From Dendrolimus kikuchii (lineage: Eukaryota > Arthropoda > Insecta > Lepidoptera > Lasiocampidae), in NCBI GenBank assembly GCA_019925095.2, contig CM034398.1, positions 7,021,001 to 7,085,000 on the forward strand: a stretch of DNA of 64,000 nucleotides, written 5' to 3'. A model generated the notes under the pieces. That model saw only the letters and a program-made list of their open reading frames with translations. It did no database searches and was not told the DNA's origin. The position numbers and the translations under genes are program-made. Positions 23,496 to 35,935 of this stretch are shown here, piece by piece; within the stretch, counting starts at the first letter, position 1; the number at the start of each line of letters is the position of its first letter.

Positions 23496-23931
23496 TAGAG
23501 TCCGCGCCACTAAAGAAGTCCCATAGACTCGGCGCTGCTATCGCTGTACTGCCAGAGTAATTATTTAATAATCCATAAATCGATATAGGTATTTATATGA
23601 TATATGAATAATAATTATAAAATATTCCATAATTAAAAACTGAAAAATTATTTCCTGGCTACTTTACGAACAAAATTCTATCAAATTTAGCCGCTACTAT
23701 TATACTCTGAATTTTAATTAACTGGACTAAAATGACAGCTGCGATCGACCTTTTTTGATTCATAAGTAAGTAAGTGTTATGTGAGTTGAATCAGCAACTC
23801 ACCTGTGACTTGCTCCAAGCTTGCAACATAAAAGTCGATCTTACCTCTCATTTTAGTCCAGGCAATTAAAAATCAGAGTATAGTTCCTTTATTTTTCTTC
23901 TTCTTCGACTACTTTCGTGACGCGGACTCTA
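23496..23931. mobile_element. TA-flanked MITE (Tc1/mariner-like), 436 bp
   Basis: Begins TAGAGTCCGCGCCAC and ends GTGACGCGGACTCTA. The TA at each edge fits the TA target duplication of Tc1/mariner elements. A second inverted pair sits inside: TTAACTGGACTAAAATGACA at about 23720 and CTCATTTTAGTCCAGGCAAT at about 23850, so one foldback may be nested in another. It lies about 500 bases past the UBE2O stop. Confidence 0.75.
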
Positions 23932-26450
23932 AATACCAGTAAAAAATAAAACAAATACACGTTAAAGTGACATTTAAAACTATGCATACAACAGGCGTCA
24001 TCAAAATACCTTCTACTAACTTAATTTTGACACATGTCAGATCCACGATTGTACAAAAGCGGAAATTTTAAGGCCACAGATAATATAATGATTTGTCGTT
24101 CGTACGAGTTTTAATACGTAATTGACATTTCTCGAAATTAATAAATTTAAATTCTAAACGTAATTCAGTGTTATGCGAATGAAATGATTGTTAGATTTAT
24201 TAATGCATAGAGTAATAATAATTATTTATTTGTTACAATGGTGTGTAATTTGTAATTCACAACGGTTAACGTCAGGTCTGTTCCAAAACGTGTCCAAAAA
24301 GTCAGCCAAAAATCAGACTGTAAAATTATGCTGATTGTGTAAAAATTGGAACTATACGAATGTTTCATGGTCGGTTCTTATATCTTATTATTCATTATTC
24401 ATTCACTTGCTTTGCCAGCGGTTGAATTTTTATGGAGTTTATGTCCAATTTTAATCGATGGTAGAGCACATGAACGATCGGTAAGATATAGGTACCACTG
24501 CCGCGGACTTCATACAACTCGATTTCCCATAGCCTTCCTTTAAGAAACTAGCGACTAACGGACCAAAAGGTCGAAAGCGCCATGAATTTATTGGCGCTTA
24601 CGTTTTGTATTTGTGCATATATTTATTATTACTATATCTTACGTTCAGCGGCTTTCTACACGTATTGAATGAAATCAGAAACTCGGAACCCGATCGGGCT
24701 CTGACTTTTGTTTAACAATATACGGTAAGATTGCAAAATACAAATTGTATTAAGAAAATACATCGCGAGTAGGGCGTTTTTTCAACAGTATTCAATTTTC
24801 AGTACATGTTTCTTCAACCGCCTTACGCTAGTCGAATTTCCACCCCGCGTCACTGATAGTGTCCTTGGTATATCAAAACGAAAAGGAAGCAAGACTTAGC
24901 CGCTCTCTGGAAATGCAGGATTTAAGGGTTTCCGGAGCTTCCATTTTTTATTTACCGACTGCCATGTCTACTATCGCTCTCCTATGGTTTGGACTCGTGT
25001 TGGAACAAACTTGAACATTTAGGTTACAATGTACTTACTGAAATTGCATTCATTAAAACGGGGTGACGCTTTTGCTGCGTTTCATATTTCGCTATACAAA
25101 TATTAATTAATATCTCTAATGTAATGAAAGACAGATATTTTAGACATAGATATTATGTTCCTTATTGTTATTTATGTTTTTTTTTACGAGACCGTCGTCT
25201 CAGTTAGGAATGTTCGAGTATTACGGATATATCAGCTGTGTCTGTTTTTTGTCTGTGTATCGGTGTGTGTATAAAAAAGTTCATTATCTCCTTTTTTATC
25301 TTTTGTAATTTAATTATTGTAGTTCATTATATCCCTGGAATGTGTTTTGCCAAAATGTTGTTTTACTATATTATATTAATCTGTCTCAAATATTTTGAAA
25401 GCTTATTATTATTAGATAAATCTTTTTGAATATTACTAAAAGTGCTAAAAAACATTTATTAGGAAAAGGCATTTATACAATAGAAGAATATTCGTAATGG
25501 AAGTCCCAGTAAAAAGGTAAGTCGAAAGAACTCATCAACGCTACATGACAAAGTAGTATCATATGGATAATTATCTGCTGCTTTGTGATATTTCATTATT
25601 TAATAAAAAAAATTGACCGAATAAGTCAAACATTGACAGTCTTGTATTGTAAAATTAGTAACTATAATAATTATGTAAGCCGTAAATAGATTTCACCTAA
25701 AAAAAGGTTAGTCTAGATGAGTAGTCTAGTCTAGCCAGTGGCGAGAAGACTGCCCGATATACTTTTGTGTGTGTGTACAATAATGTTATTCATGCATTCA
25801 ATAACACGTTCTCAAACTTTAACTGATTCAGTAATAACTAAATATGTTTTAAACTTAGCATTCAGTCGTAATTTTAAGACGAAATTTATACGTAAAATTT
25901 TGGTATTAATATTTTTTTTATTTATTAATTTAAATAATAAAATGTCAAAAGGTAAAAAAAATGTATAATCTGTAACGCAATCTTGAGACCTAAAGCGGCG
26001 GCATTTCGAGAATTGCCTAATAAAATAGACACCTCTAGATCGCCAGGTGAAGCATAAAGTATAATTTTATCTTGGTACTTGTCATATTCGTAATAGGAAT
26101 GCGCGAAAGCGGCCGTTTTAGGCCCTCTGATCACGTATGTATTAATTTTTCAAAAATATAGTTTGTATTGGACGATTGTGATTTCAAGCATACTTTTCTA
26201 TGGTTTATACATTTTGGCAGAACATTATCTATTATTTGTTTTATATTATCGGTATAATGAAGTTGTTATATATGGCACACATTTGGGAAATTCGACTAGT
26301 ATATGCAGTAATAAATTATCTGTAGTATATAATTTAGTTGCTATCACTAAATCTCCACTAACTTAAAGATGATACTGATATTTAAAAAAAAACTTGGAAT
26401 AGTTTTAAACAGTAACGCATGATTAATTTTAAAATAATTTATAATGATGA
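23932..26450. other. Intergenic between UBE2O and TMEM104, first part; no gene seen
   Basis: Mixed AT-rich sequence. The open frames at 24346-24543, 25238-25429 and 25738-25968 have low-complexity, hydrophobic translations typical of AT-rich DNA and no family signature. GC-richer patches (24490-24600, 24830-24960) look like old repeats that I cannot classify. Confidence 0.5.
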
Positions 26451-26464
26451 AATAAACCAATTTT

Positions 26465-26608
26465 ATATAACATGGAAGAACAGTACTAGGAAAATAATAA
26501 ACAAGCTGATTTCTTCCCTTAACCCTACATCACTGGTTGACTTTCACGGCACCGATCATCTTAATCACTGTTTGACATTTTACTAATATTTACTGTTCTT
26601 CCATATAT
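26465..26608. mobile_element. 144-bp MITE
   Basis: ATATAACATGGAAGAACAGT at the left is mirrored by ACTGTTCTTCCATATAT at the right, followed inward by further weak pairing. No coding. Confidence 0.65.
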
Positions 26609-26631
26609 ATGAAATTCTTTTGAAATTATGA

Positions 26632-26890
26632 TACTTCTAAAGTACGCGTAAAACTTAAATGCTTCTCTAGAGAAGTTCGCTCCGTGATTTTGCACAGATC
26701 CAGGGTCCGAATTACAATATCGTCAGAATGATCGACCACTATTGGTTTTGGATGAACAACAACAATTATGACGGCATTGTACGATATTGTAAGAACATTT
26801 ATAATGACAGTGTTTGTTGCTTTATACGAGTATGAATAGCGACCGCGCGAGAGCGCAACACTCGCCTCAGCTCTATACGTACCATTTGTA
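26632..26890 (+). repeat. Dispersed repeat family C, copy 1
   Basis: Shares ordered words with 35705-35935: GTACGCG(T/C)(A/G)AAACTTAAA, then GAGAGAAGTT-like, then GCGAGAGCGCAACACTC and CAGCTCT. The nature is unknown: no terminal inverted repeat or poly(A) tail is visible. Confidence 0.55.
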
Positions 26891-27034
26891 GATCTTATAA
26901 TAGGAATACAGACGCATTTTCCAATAAATTCTAATATCTTTACATATAAAACAATAGGCGTTAAAATAGCATTTTTTCATCAAACTTCTAAAATATTATA
27001 TATAATTGTAATTATTAAACAATAATGCGTGCAC

Positions 27035-27331
27035 GAAAGGTGAAAGTACAATTTCCTTCGGCCGGGCGGCCTGTCGAAGAGGCGACAAAACAAACCACAG
27101 CTAGATGGTAGGATATTTGCCCGTCTGGATCGCTACCACCCCTGGTCTAGAGTATGTCGCCATAACAACATTAAGTTGAATACCAGCATTAGTGGCCAGG
27201 TTCCAGTCTCCCTTTAGAAAGCGGCAGCACATTGGTAGCACCTTTAGTGTTACCAATGTCCATTAGTGGTGGTAATCGCTTTCCATCAGGTGGGCCGTCT
27301 AACTGTCTGCTGAACTCGTGCAATAAAAAAA
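27035..27331 (+). repeat. Dispersed retroposon family A, + strand copy
   Basis: Here the element reads on the + strand: it starts near AAAGTACAATTTCCTTCGGC, passes GTATGTCGCCATAACAACAT and ends CTGAACTCGTGCAATAAAAA. This fixes the family's sense direction, with an AATAAA-like A tail at the 3' end. About 300 bases, without evident box A/B, so it may be a LINE tail or a SINE of another origin. Confidence 0.72.
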
Positions 27332-27539
27332 ATTAGTGGGCTATTTGATTTCTTTTACTTATCCATACTTATGACATCTTGAGGCTGCAACGTTTTATAT
27401 GTTTATAAAAAGTATCTCAGTTGATTTGATAGTCCGCTCGCAAATTGTGTTCTGCATAATGACGTGTGCAAACTTCAAGAACGTATTTAAGTTTTACACG
27501 TAATTACTTTAAAATATTACAAAATACTTTATTAAGAAT

Positions 27540-28860
27540 ACCTTCGAGTACTGTATCTATTTTATTATTCGAATTGAAGGTACTCGCTATGTACCCAGTG
27601 AGTTCACGAATTACGCTTCACCAGTGAGGTTTTTTAAATTATCTTTTTTTTTGTTTTAATATAGATGTGTATAATTTTAATGAATTTCCGTCGATAGTGC
27701 TTATTATATATTATAATAAAAACATGTGCGGAGTTTAGCGGGCGCGTGGAACGAGCACGCACAAAATACAATGTAACTTCATGCCAAAGTCAATTGAGCT
27801 ATTGAAGGCTTTTGTCGCTTGTGTACGCGAGATAAGTGACAATTATGTATAATGATGATGATAAAATAAATAATTCTTCAACCTTAACATTATTTTTTTA
27901 CCTTCTAACATCCCAATTTAATTCTATTTGTGTAATGTAAAAGTCTATAAGGATATCTCGAGCCCAGCAATGGGTCGTTTCTAGGCTTAATAAGTATCAT
28001 TTTTAAACAAATAAATTTACTTATCTAAAATGTTACGATCTTCCTTTTAAGATAGAAGAATTATATTATTTAAACGGTCGCACCACAAAGGATAGATTCA
28101 AGAAATGGTCGCTTGACATGAGGATGTCAAGGATGCACTGGGTATCAATGATCTAACGATAAGAGATACCGAAGAGCGCGCGAAATAAAGTAAGAGTTGG
28201 AAAACGGATTCCACTGGCTCCAAAGCGGACGCTTTAAACGCAACCGAGATTTGATATTAGGATGACGACCGGTCCTAGCAGGTAATTTATTAAAAAATCT
28301 AAATGCATTTTTATTTTATTTTTAAATAAAAGATGTTTTCTTCGTTAATATTTAGGGTCTAGGTTATCTTCCGCTTAATCGCAGTCTTTTTTTTTAATCT
28401 GTATATTTTGCGTGCGTTATATAGAAAATTTTATAATTACCCGTAAATAACTAATTTCTTTAATTTTTCAAGACTCGTTTAACTTGATGGCTATTGGTAA
28501 ATCTGAATTCAAATAACTTGTGTAATGCTATAATAAGTTAGATACATTTTTCTTTATGCAACAAATTACGTTCGACACGTGCTTGCGGCCATTGCCACCG
28601 GGATGCCGGCAGATTTACAGTTAGCATTACAGTTACTTCTACACGGACGAGTGCGTGCGCAATTTTCTATTCTAACTTTAGAGAATATGATTTAAAAACA
28701 AGAAGTTCGTATTACAAGTTTTTTGCCAAACTAGCAAACGTGGAGCTTAAAGTACGAGTAATCCCAAAAAGCAATAAAAAATCGTATAGAAACTGACTAC
28801 GTTTGCAGAAATTGGATCTGTATTAATCGAAAATTAAAATAGTTTGTTAGGTATATGTAC
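27540..28860. other. Intergenic, no gene seen
   Basis: AT-rich sequence. Bases 28085-28275 give broken frames resembling the C-terminal tail of a LINE polyprotein (basic/Trp-containing words), but too short and shifted to classify. Confidence 0.4.
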
Positions 28861-29394
28861 AAGTGAAGTTTTCAAGTGGGCCTTCGGGCCAAATCCCAAA
28901 CTATGCCAAATATCGAAAAAAAAAACACTAAAAGAGTCTCGAGGCCGATTTTGATTAAAACTAGTGGAATAATTAAATTCTTGAAAAATCAATTATCCTT
29001 GTCTGGAATCGAATCGGCTGATTTTGAAAAAATAAACGCACCTGTATTATACCAAGTCATGAGAGTAGCTTGCAAGGATCAATTTCTGTGAAGGAATATC
29101 AAACTGCACACCAAGGGTTGTTTTTTAACAAAATGTTCTATTTTCCATAAATTTGTGGAATTATTACTATTAATTCCCGCAACGACCTGTCACATTAATT
29201 AAACATCAAATTGCGCCGGTAATTTGTCCACGGCTCATTTGAACACAATCAATTGATTGGGGTAAAATAACGTGCGTTTCAAATATTAACTTGTAGATGT
29301 CTATATAAATGTCTAAAATATAATAATTTTCATTCGTTTTTTTGCTATTTAGCAGTTTAGGATTTGGCCCTGAAGACCCATTTGTAAAGGTCAC

Positions 29395-29396
<2 letters not shown>

Positions 29397-29437
<41 letters not shown>
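29397..29437. repeat. (TA)n microsatellite
   Basis: About 20 uninterrupted AT units. The tyrosine/isoleucine repeat proteins readable across it are artefacts. Confidence 0.95.
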
Positions 29438-29440
<3 letters not shown>

Positions 29441-30117
29441 TCTATGTTCATCGCCGTTGTCAAAATTACGTATAATATACTAAATATCATGAAAATTGGT
29501 GCAGTGGTTCATCTGCGTAGCGTAATATTTTTTTTTAATTTACCGGCTCATGATGCATACTTTAAATCGGACATATAGTTGAAATTTTGCAGAAAACTGG
29601 AGAAAGTCCTAGTTTAAAAGTAAGAATGATTGCAGAATAAAACATACTATTTTTTACGAACACAGCAAATAATTTATTTGTCATTATAAAAATACCACAA
29701 TGGTTACAAAATAATGTATCAGTTCCTTATCAATTCAATGTTTGATTAAACACAATTTTTTTTCAATTGGTTTTCTATCACAGTAAATAATACGAACGAT
29801 CATATCAAAACGTAAATTCTAGCTGCCATTGCATATAATTTAAGTAATTTTAAATACATAATGACACAAAAGTATTAAATCACATATTTTTGTAGTATCT
29901 ATCATCTTAATGTCCCTGCTTCATCTGGGATAATGTTAGTGTTAGGGACTGACACGCAGATGCAAGTGGCCAAGGGTTTTTCTCGGTTTATGAAAAGAAG
30001 CATTTTAAACGAAGCCTCATATTTTCTCTAAATATATTTATTTTAATTTTATACAACACTATCGTGTTTCATTGCAGAGCTAGAGAGAGTTGCCAGGATG
30101 AATATGCTTTATTGTTA

Positions 30118-30230
30118 TCTATAATATAAAAAAATACAGATGCCGTGTCAGTACATTGAAGCTATTTAAAAAAAATCTTGAATAGACTATAAACGATGGA
30201 GATCACGATGTATTTTTTAGATTTCTCGTC
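30118..30230 (+). mobile_element. Helitron-like 5' fragment nested in the TTAA element
   Basis: TCTATAATATAAAAAAATAC, followed by GTACATTGAAGCTATTTAAA and CGATGGAGATCACGATG, matches the first 110 bases of the copy at 39305. The 3' end is missing. Confidence 0.65.
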
Positions 30231-30342
30231 TTGTATTTACATAAAATATGAATGATGTTCTGCCAATATGGTTTAATGCGTTATTTATAATGCGACATTC
30301 TTAGTAATTATTAATGAAGTTAAACACTGACAGATAACTTAT

Positions 30343-30346
<4 letters not shown>

Positions 30347-30394
<48 letters not shown>
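30347..30394. repeat. (TA)n microsatellite
   Basis: About 24 TA units inside the TTAA-flanked element. Confidence 0.95.
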
Positions 30395-30397
<3 letters not shown>

Positions 30398-30454
30398 AAG
30401 ACTTATTTGGCCATAGTCACTAATATTAACCCAGATAGAGCAGGGACATTAAAG

Positions 30455-32325
30455 AAAACTCAATTAACGTCAATAGAAGTTTTAAATTATTTCATTTGTT
30501 TTAAAATGATAAACGCTTCATAAAATGTACCTATAACATTTTTATTGTACTGGGTTTTATTAATGCAAAATATTTGAGCATTTCGGACCAGCCGCAATAG
30601 TAATAGATTCTAGATAAATGCATTTGGAATTGATAATTGTGGACATTAATAAAAAATAATACCAACTACAGTCTATATTAAAATTATTACAATGACTTAA
30701 TAAACTAATACTATAAAAGAAAACTGAACTTAATTATATTGTATTCTACCCATAGTCCCTCAAGACTATAAGTAGAATACTACAAGTAATACCTGCATAT
30801 AATGCACAAATTTTATTTTATTCGGTTGTATGGTTGACCAATATAGGATTAATGAAATGTATGGTATTTATAGAAATAACCATGTGCTCTCATCATAATA
30901 CTCTATACACAGTTCTAAATAATTCTATAACACATAATTAAATATCATGACACTTCTAATCTCCACACATTGCAAAGAAAATATACAAAATCCTATTTTG
31001 AACTAGAAATTTTAGTTTGATAAATTTTCGCGCGAAGTGCCATGTGTAGATGTAATATAGAAGTAATAGCCTTCCACGTGGCACCACAGTCAGTCTTGTG
31101 AGCACGCTTTCTGCATGCAGTAATCTGGTGCACAATACTATTTGGGTTTTTGCAGCAACTTTGGCTAGAACGGAGTTTTTATATATTGTCATACCAACTC
31201 CACGGAACCATTCAGCGCCCGTGTACACGACACCGCCGCCGCGGCAACTGTGTAAATTAGGCGCCACCGCGTTTACGCGAAGAAGACGTCAGCGGTGGGA
31301 TGGCGGTATGCAAATACGAACATCATTCATATACACACAAAAATTCACATAATAGCAGCGCGGCGGTGGTGTATCAAGCAAACACTTGTGCAACGGCGTA
31401 ATTGTATTTTGTATAATGGTTTATGTAAGTACCATTGAGATATAACATGTCTAGAGAGAGCATTGCTAACAAACAACATCGCCAAAAACGGCATCAAAAA
31501 CGCGAAGCGTTGCTAAATTCACTCTGTGTTTTCGGGATATCAGGAAAAAAATATTACCCCATTTTTTATAATTAAATATTTTTTTATGTAAGTGAAAAGT
31601 TTAAATGATCGTTATGATTTAATCGCGTTATGTGTTATAATTTAATATTACTCAGACGTTTCAGTTTTTTTTAAATAAAGTATTAGCAACAAAAGTTGTG
31701 TGTCTTGGAACGAACCATAAAAAAATACATGCACAAATAAATTCATAACACATTCATAGCACATGTAGTAATTTTAATTCGCAATAAAATGTCTGTACAG
31801 ATATTAGTACATATTTCTAAGTCTGTTAATTACCAATACTAATGTAATAATTCTAAAAAAACTATTCATAATGGCAAATTATTTTTGTGTTACACATCAT
31901 GTTCACGAAGGTTATTAGATGACTATTTATAACCTAAAGATTATACTGCGCTAAAAGTCAGTGAAATTATTTGTAATAGTAGACTTGGAACGATTCGATA
32001 GGTTCATATTGGGTAGTAGGCTTTATGTATAATCCAAAGTTTATATCAGTAGTAAGAACTACGGGGTAGGTACACGGGATAGTTTAATGCAGGGACTTAA
32101 GAGCAACTAAACCACTTGAAAAGGGCTATTATAGAAATAAAAATATTCATATCCAAATGTTTTTATTCTAACTAGTTCAGTTTGATTATTTTATGAACTA
32201 AAATTTGTTTTTTATCATATTAATATATTAAATTATTTCTTTATTAGGAATTAATGGAGATGCAGCTAACAGAATATAGACAAAATTAATATCTTAATTA
32301 TGACAATAAAGAGTTATCTATAATA
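30455..32325. other. Intergenic, no gene seen
   Basis: AT-rich. A GC-richer block at 31060-31390 contains short open frames on both strands without family signature, and a 42-codon frame from the ATG at 31447 rich in Lys/Arg/Gln. Neither has splice or homology support. Confidence 0.45.
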
Positions 32326-32328
32326 TTA

Positions 32329-32529
32329 CTAGCGGCCCGGCGCGGATTCACCCGTGGTCTGTCCCGCTCCCGTGGTATAAAGCATCATGTTATATAGCCT
32401 ATGACACTCCCTGTTAACGTAGCTTTCCAACAGTCAAATAATTTTTAAAATCGGTTTAGTAGATCCCGAGATTACCCCCTACAACGTCACAAACTTACAA
32501 ACTTTACCTCTTTATAATATTAGTACAGA
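32329..32529 (-). mobile_element. Helitron-like element, 201 bp, - strand
   Basis: Read on the - strand it starts TCTGTACTAATATTATAAAG and ends GCGCCGGGCCGCTAG, with flanks consistent with insertion between A and T. It is a different subfamily from the 39305 copy, with an ATATTATA-containing head in common. Confidence 0.7.
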
Positions 32530-33447
32530 TTACTCCGACCGAAGCATCTGCTTTAAACGATATTCAGTTTTTTTTACATCCTCTTTGACGATATTTGCAG
32601 CACGCATTCTGTCAATTCTATTCCAAACGTCATAAGGTTACATTAAAAAGTTTATATTGTCCAAAGCGCTAAGGTTAGATTAGAAATAATTTTATATGAT
32701 GGTTAAGTATTCTTAAATTTTCTAATTATCCTTCACACAACTTACATCTTATCGGTCACGATCATATATAATTATTTTAGGTACTTTATTTCAATACAAT
32801 TGTGCCGTTGATAAGAAAATATAAAAAGCATAGTGTAAAAATATCTCCGAAAATGATTGAAAATACTTCTTTTCAAAATCCATCTCTTTGTCCAACAATA
32901 TGCTACAATTGGATCCGTAGGAAGTCTAAAACGTAATATAAACTAGTTTAAGAAAACCGGACACACAAACATTACATGTCTGTTTTCTATAGATTTTTTC
33001 AATTATTCATATTTCATAAATAAAAAAAAAACCGTAACCAAAGTCCCCAAATTTTGGAAAATAAGTCACACTTCTTACCTGACAACATCAATCAATTCGA
33101 TAACCTTGAAAATGTCGAAATTAAATTTCACGTTTTTACAAAGAGATCATGAGAAAAGTGTTAAGTTTTCCGATTAAATGACATCTCATACTTATCCTTT
33201 CCCGTTTTAAAATAGTTCCGACACATTTTATTAGCGCAGGCCGGCATAATTATTTTTTTTGCGAGAGCTCTAACCAGTAAAGTAATCGAAACGACACTAA
33301 CAGGCATGGGAAGCCATTTTAGCCAGTGCACCAATTTTGGTGCACTGTTTTTGGGCCGTTTTTGTGCAATTGATGCGTGATCTAGACGTTTATATGATCT
33401 AAGGTAAGTACATAATAAACCATAATTTAAAGAAAAAATTTAAGTAA

Positions 33448-33472
33448 GTATACATACATACATACATACATA
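33448..33472. repeat. (ATAC)n tail of the adjacent LINE
   Basis: Repeated TACATACA units directly follow the 3' end of the - strand element at 33476. Short simple tails of this kind, in place of poly(A), are typical of RTE-like elements. Confidence 0.85.
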
Positions 33473-33475
33473 ACT

Positions 33476-34080
33476 TCACGCCAGTTCCCTTGCGGGGTAG
33501 GCACGAACAACAGAGCGCCATTTAGGCCCATTCTTACACACCTCACTTGCTTCTTTGACATTCATAACTCTTGTCATACACACTCGTCTGTTCTTAAGGC
33601 TCCTGACATCACCCTCCGCTAGTACACGATCAATTTGATCATGGAAGGTGTGTCGTGGCCTTCCACGACTTCTGCATCCATCCACTTTTGCATTGTATAT
33701 CTGTTTAGTCATTCTTTCATCATGCATTCTTTCCACATGCCCGAACCACCGGAGCATTCCTTTCCTTACCTTCACTCCGACACTCTCTTTCAGACCAACT
33801 CTCTTTCTTACTTCGGTTTTACGAACGCGGTCCGCGAGCGTCACTCCGCAGATTTTGCGCAGTGCTCGCATCTCAACCGCGTTTACTCTACTTTCATGCT
33901 CTCTCTTCCATACCCAACTCTCGCTTCCATACGTGAGCGTAGGTACCAGCACCGCGTTGTATATGGCGAGCTGGGCCTTCTGCCTGAGGTTCTTAGCGCC
34001 TAGAAGTTTACCTAACGCTCCATTCAAACTATTCCCCAAATTTACTCTTCTTTCTATATCAGCGGTGTACCGAGTAAGTA
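33476..34080 (-). pseudogene. Non-LTR retrotransposon, C-terminal reverse-transcriptase part
   Basis: The - strand frame (225 codons, with its retrotransposon portion below about 34080) reads QKAQLAIYNAVLVPTLTYGS, then ALRKICGVTLADRV, then LRWFGHVERMHDERM, and ends with YPARELA and a stop. This is the region after the catalytic core in RTE-like and related LINE polymerases. The catalytic core itself is absent, so the copy is 5'-truncated but has an unbroken frame, which suggests a fairly recent insertion. Shorter relatives are at 2024-2275 (-) and 58555-58770 (+). The two + strand frames over the same bases are antisense artefacts. Confidence 0.85.
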
Positions 34081-34084
34081 AGTA

Positions 34085-35440
34085 AGTATACAACTTAAGA
34101 AAAATATATGCCATAATTTTTCTTCTCACACTAATTGTATAAAAATGATGCAATAAATAACACTTTTAAGATATCCTATGTATCTAATTAATCAATACAT
34201 TTTTATTAGTATATTTCAAAATTGGGTACTTGACAGTGATATAATAAAAATATTTTTATAAAAACGTCGCGGTCTTTTGTATGGCTATACTGCAATGTGA
34301 GATCATAATTCTAACAGTTTTTGTTTAAACAGTCCTGAAAATTATGTAAAGTAAGTTAATAAAAAAGGTATTAAAACGCACGCTCTATTTATTTACACTG
34401 TTTTAGAATTTATTGTCTAACGTGTCTAATACCCAATTTAAGGCTTACTTCGCGACGGTATAAGGGTTATAAGATCCGCTATTTTATTGTATTTTTGCTA
34501 CTTATATAAAATTTTACTGGTTATAATTAACAGCGCGTTATTAATCTGTATTTAGCCAACTTGCCATAATACTGATTAAAATTTGACATGAACTCCATAC
34601 AAATAATACCAATTTGCAATCAATGAGAAGCTAAAAGAATACATAATAAAATATATAAACCATATTTTAGTAAATGTCAGTTATTAAAATATAATTATGA
34701 ACACATTTTTCATCTGAACTGTGCCAGTGGACAAGAGAATTTTACTATATCAATACCAGATTAAAATAAAGTTACTTCATTGTTATATTAATAAAACCAA
34801 ATTAATCTGAATAAAAATATGTTAGCCAGAACATATTAAAAAATATAATATAACAAGAATTATTATTAGATCACAACATTTATAACGTTTGTTACAGTTT
34901 GATCTTTGGGGAGGATAACATTTTGAATGGACGTGAAATTACACTATTATAATAACATAACAGTAAAAGTACACAGTAGAAATATCAATCGCCTTAAAAA
35001 TACGTAACTCTTATAGTTTCAAAATATTACATTACTCAAAGTGTCCAGATCTTTCCATCTCTCGCTCTTAGACGTTTTATTATTGCAAAACTTACTTTTC
35101 ACATGAACTCAGTCAAAAATTGATTTTTTTTAATAACTTTCAACTTTTAATGTCCTGTATAATAATAAATCAAACAGGGAACGAAGAATAACCTGAGTCG
35201 TCGAGTTACATATCTAGAGTTAGGAGTTTTTCAATGTTACCGTTTTTACTAGGCGATTATTATTCCTAGTATTTTTTTCTTATAAATAATTTTATAATAT
35301 TGATGTAATGGTTTATAGTTTATACTCCAATATATAAAAAAATAAATTGTTCTAATTGATTTTTAATGTTTAAATAAGTGTTTTATTGATGTAGTAAATT
35401 TAAAATATTTCGCATTATTCTTATTAGTAATAGAGGGCAT
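34085..35440. other. Intergenic, no gene seen
   Basis: Strongly AT-rich without protein-like frames or matched repeat copies. Confidence 0.5.
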
Positions 35441-35683
35441 TTTTTTTTTTTTTTTTTATTGCAGGAGTTCAGCAGACAGGCAGACGGCCCACTTGGTGAA
35501 AAGCGGTTACCATCGCCTATGGACATTTGCAACACCAAAGGTGCTACAAATGCGCTGCTGCTCTCTTAAAGGAGACTGGAACCTGGTCATTAATGCCGGA
35601 ACACAACACAAGGTTGTTATGGCGGCATACTCTAGACCAGGGGTGGTCGCCATCCAGTCGAGCAAATACTCTACCACCTGGCA
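35441..35683 (-). repeat. Dispersed retroposon family A, copy 3
   Basis: A T-run of about 18, then TTGCAGGAGTTCAGCAGACA and a body nearly the same as 6452-6665, ending abruptly after CGAGCAAATACTCTACCACC. 5'-truncated - strand insertion. Confidence 0.78.
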
Positions 35684-35704
35684 TTATAGAACTTCTATAA
35701 TATT

Positions 35705-35935
35705 TAATTATGATTGCTTAAAAATACCACAATACAGTACGCGCAAAACTTAAAAGCGCCTGGAGAGAAGTTAGCCCCGTGAGTACGCAAGTCTAGTCAC
35801 GTTATTGATAATTATTACACCTGACAAAGTGTGGTGCGAAAGAGTTACAATGCGAATCCGGATAGCATCCAAGCGAGAGCGCAACACTCACCCTCTCTTT
35901 CAGCTCTGTACGAACCATAATGTGAATATTTGTTG
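35705..35935 (+). repeat. Dispersed repeat family C, copy 2
   Basis: Counterpart of 26632-26890: CAGTACGCGCAAAACTTAAA near the start and AGCGAGAGCGCAACACTCAC near the end. The middle has diverged. Unclassified. Confidence 0.55.

Larger units (their letters stand above)
29907..30452. mobile_element. TTAA-flanked inverted-repeat element, about 546 bp
   Basis: Left end TTAATGTCCCTGCTTCATCT; right end AGATAGAGCAGGGACATTAA. Pairing continues inward (TCTGGGATAATGTTAGTG against CACTAATATTAACCCAGA). The TTAA on both edges would fit a piggyBac-type target duplication. Inside are a Helitron 5' piece (30118-30230) and a (TA)n run (30347-30394), both apparently later insertions or expansions. Confidence 0.7.

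Noticed and set aside
28876..29091. 71-codon open frame rich in Lys/Ile
   Set aside because: Looks somewhat protein-like, but has no splice context, family motif or second copy; not enough to call a gene.
29206..29578. Opposing open frames across the (TA)n tract
   Set aside because: Microsatellite artefacts; translation is only Tyr/Ile repeats with AT-rich flanks.
31447..31575. 42-codon Lys/Arg/Gln-rich frame with an ATG
   Set aside because: Short, no splice or homology support.
33635..34085. Two + strand frames of 122 and 145 codons
   Set aside because: Antisense to the LINE reverse-transcriptase frame on the - strand.
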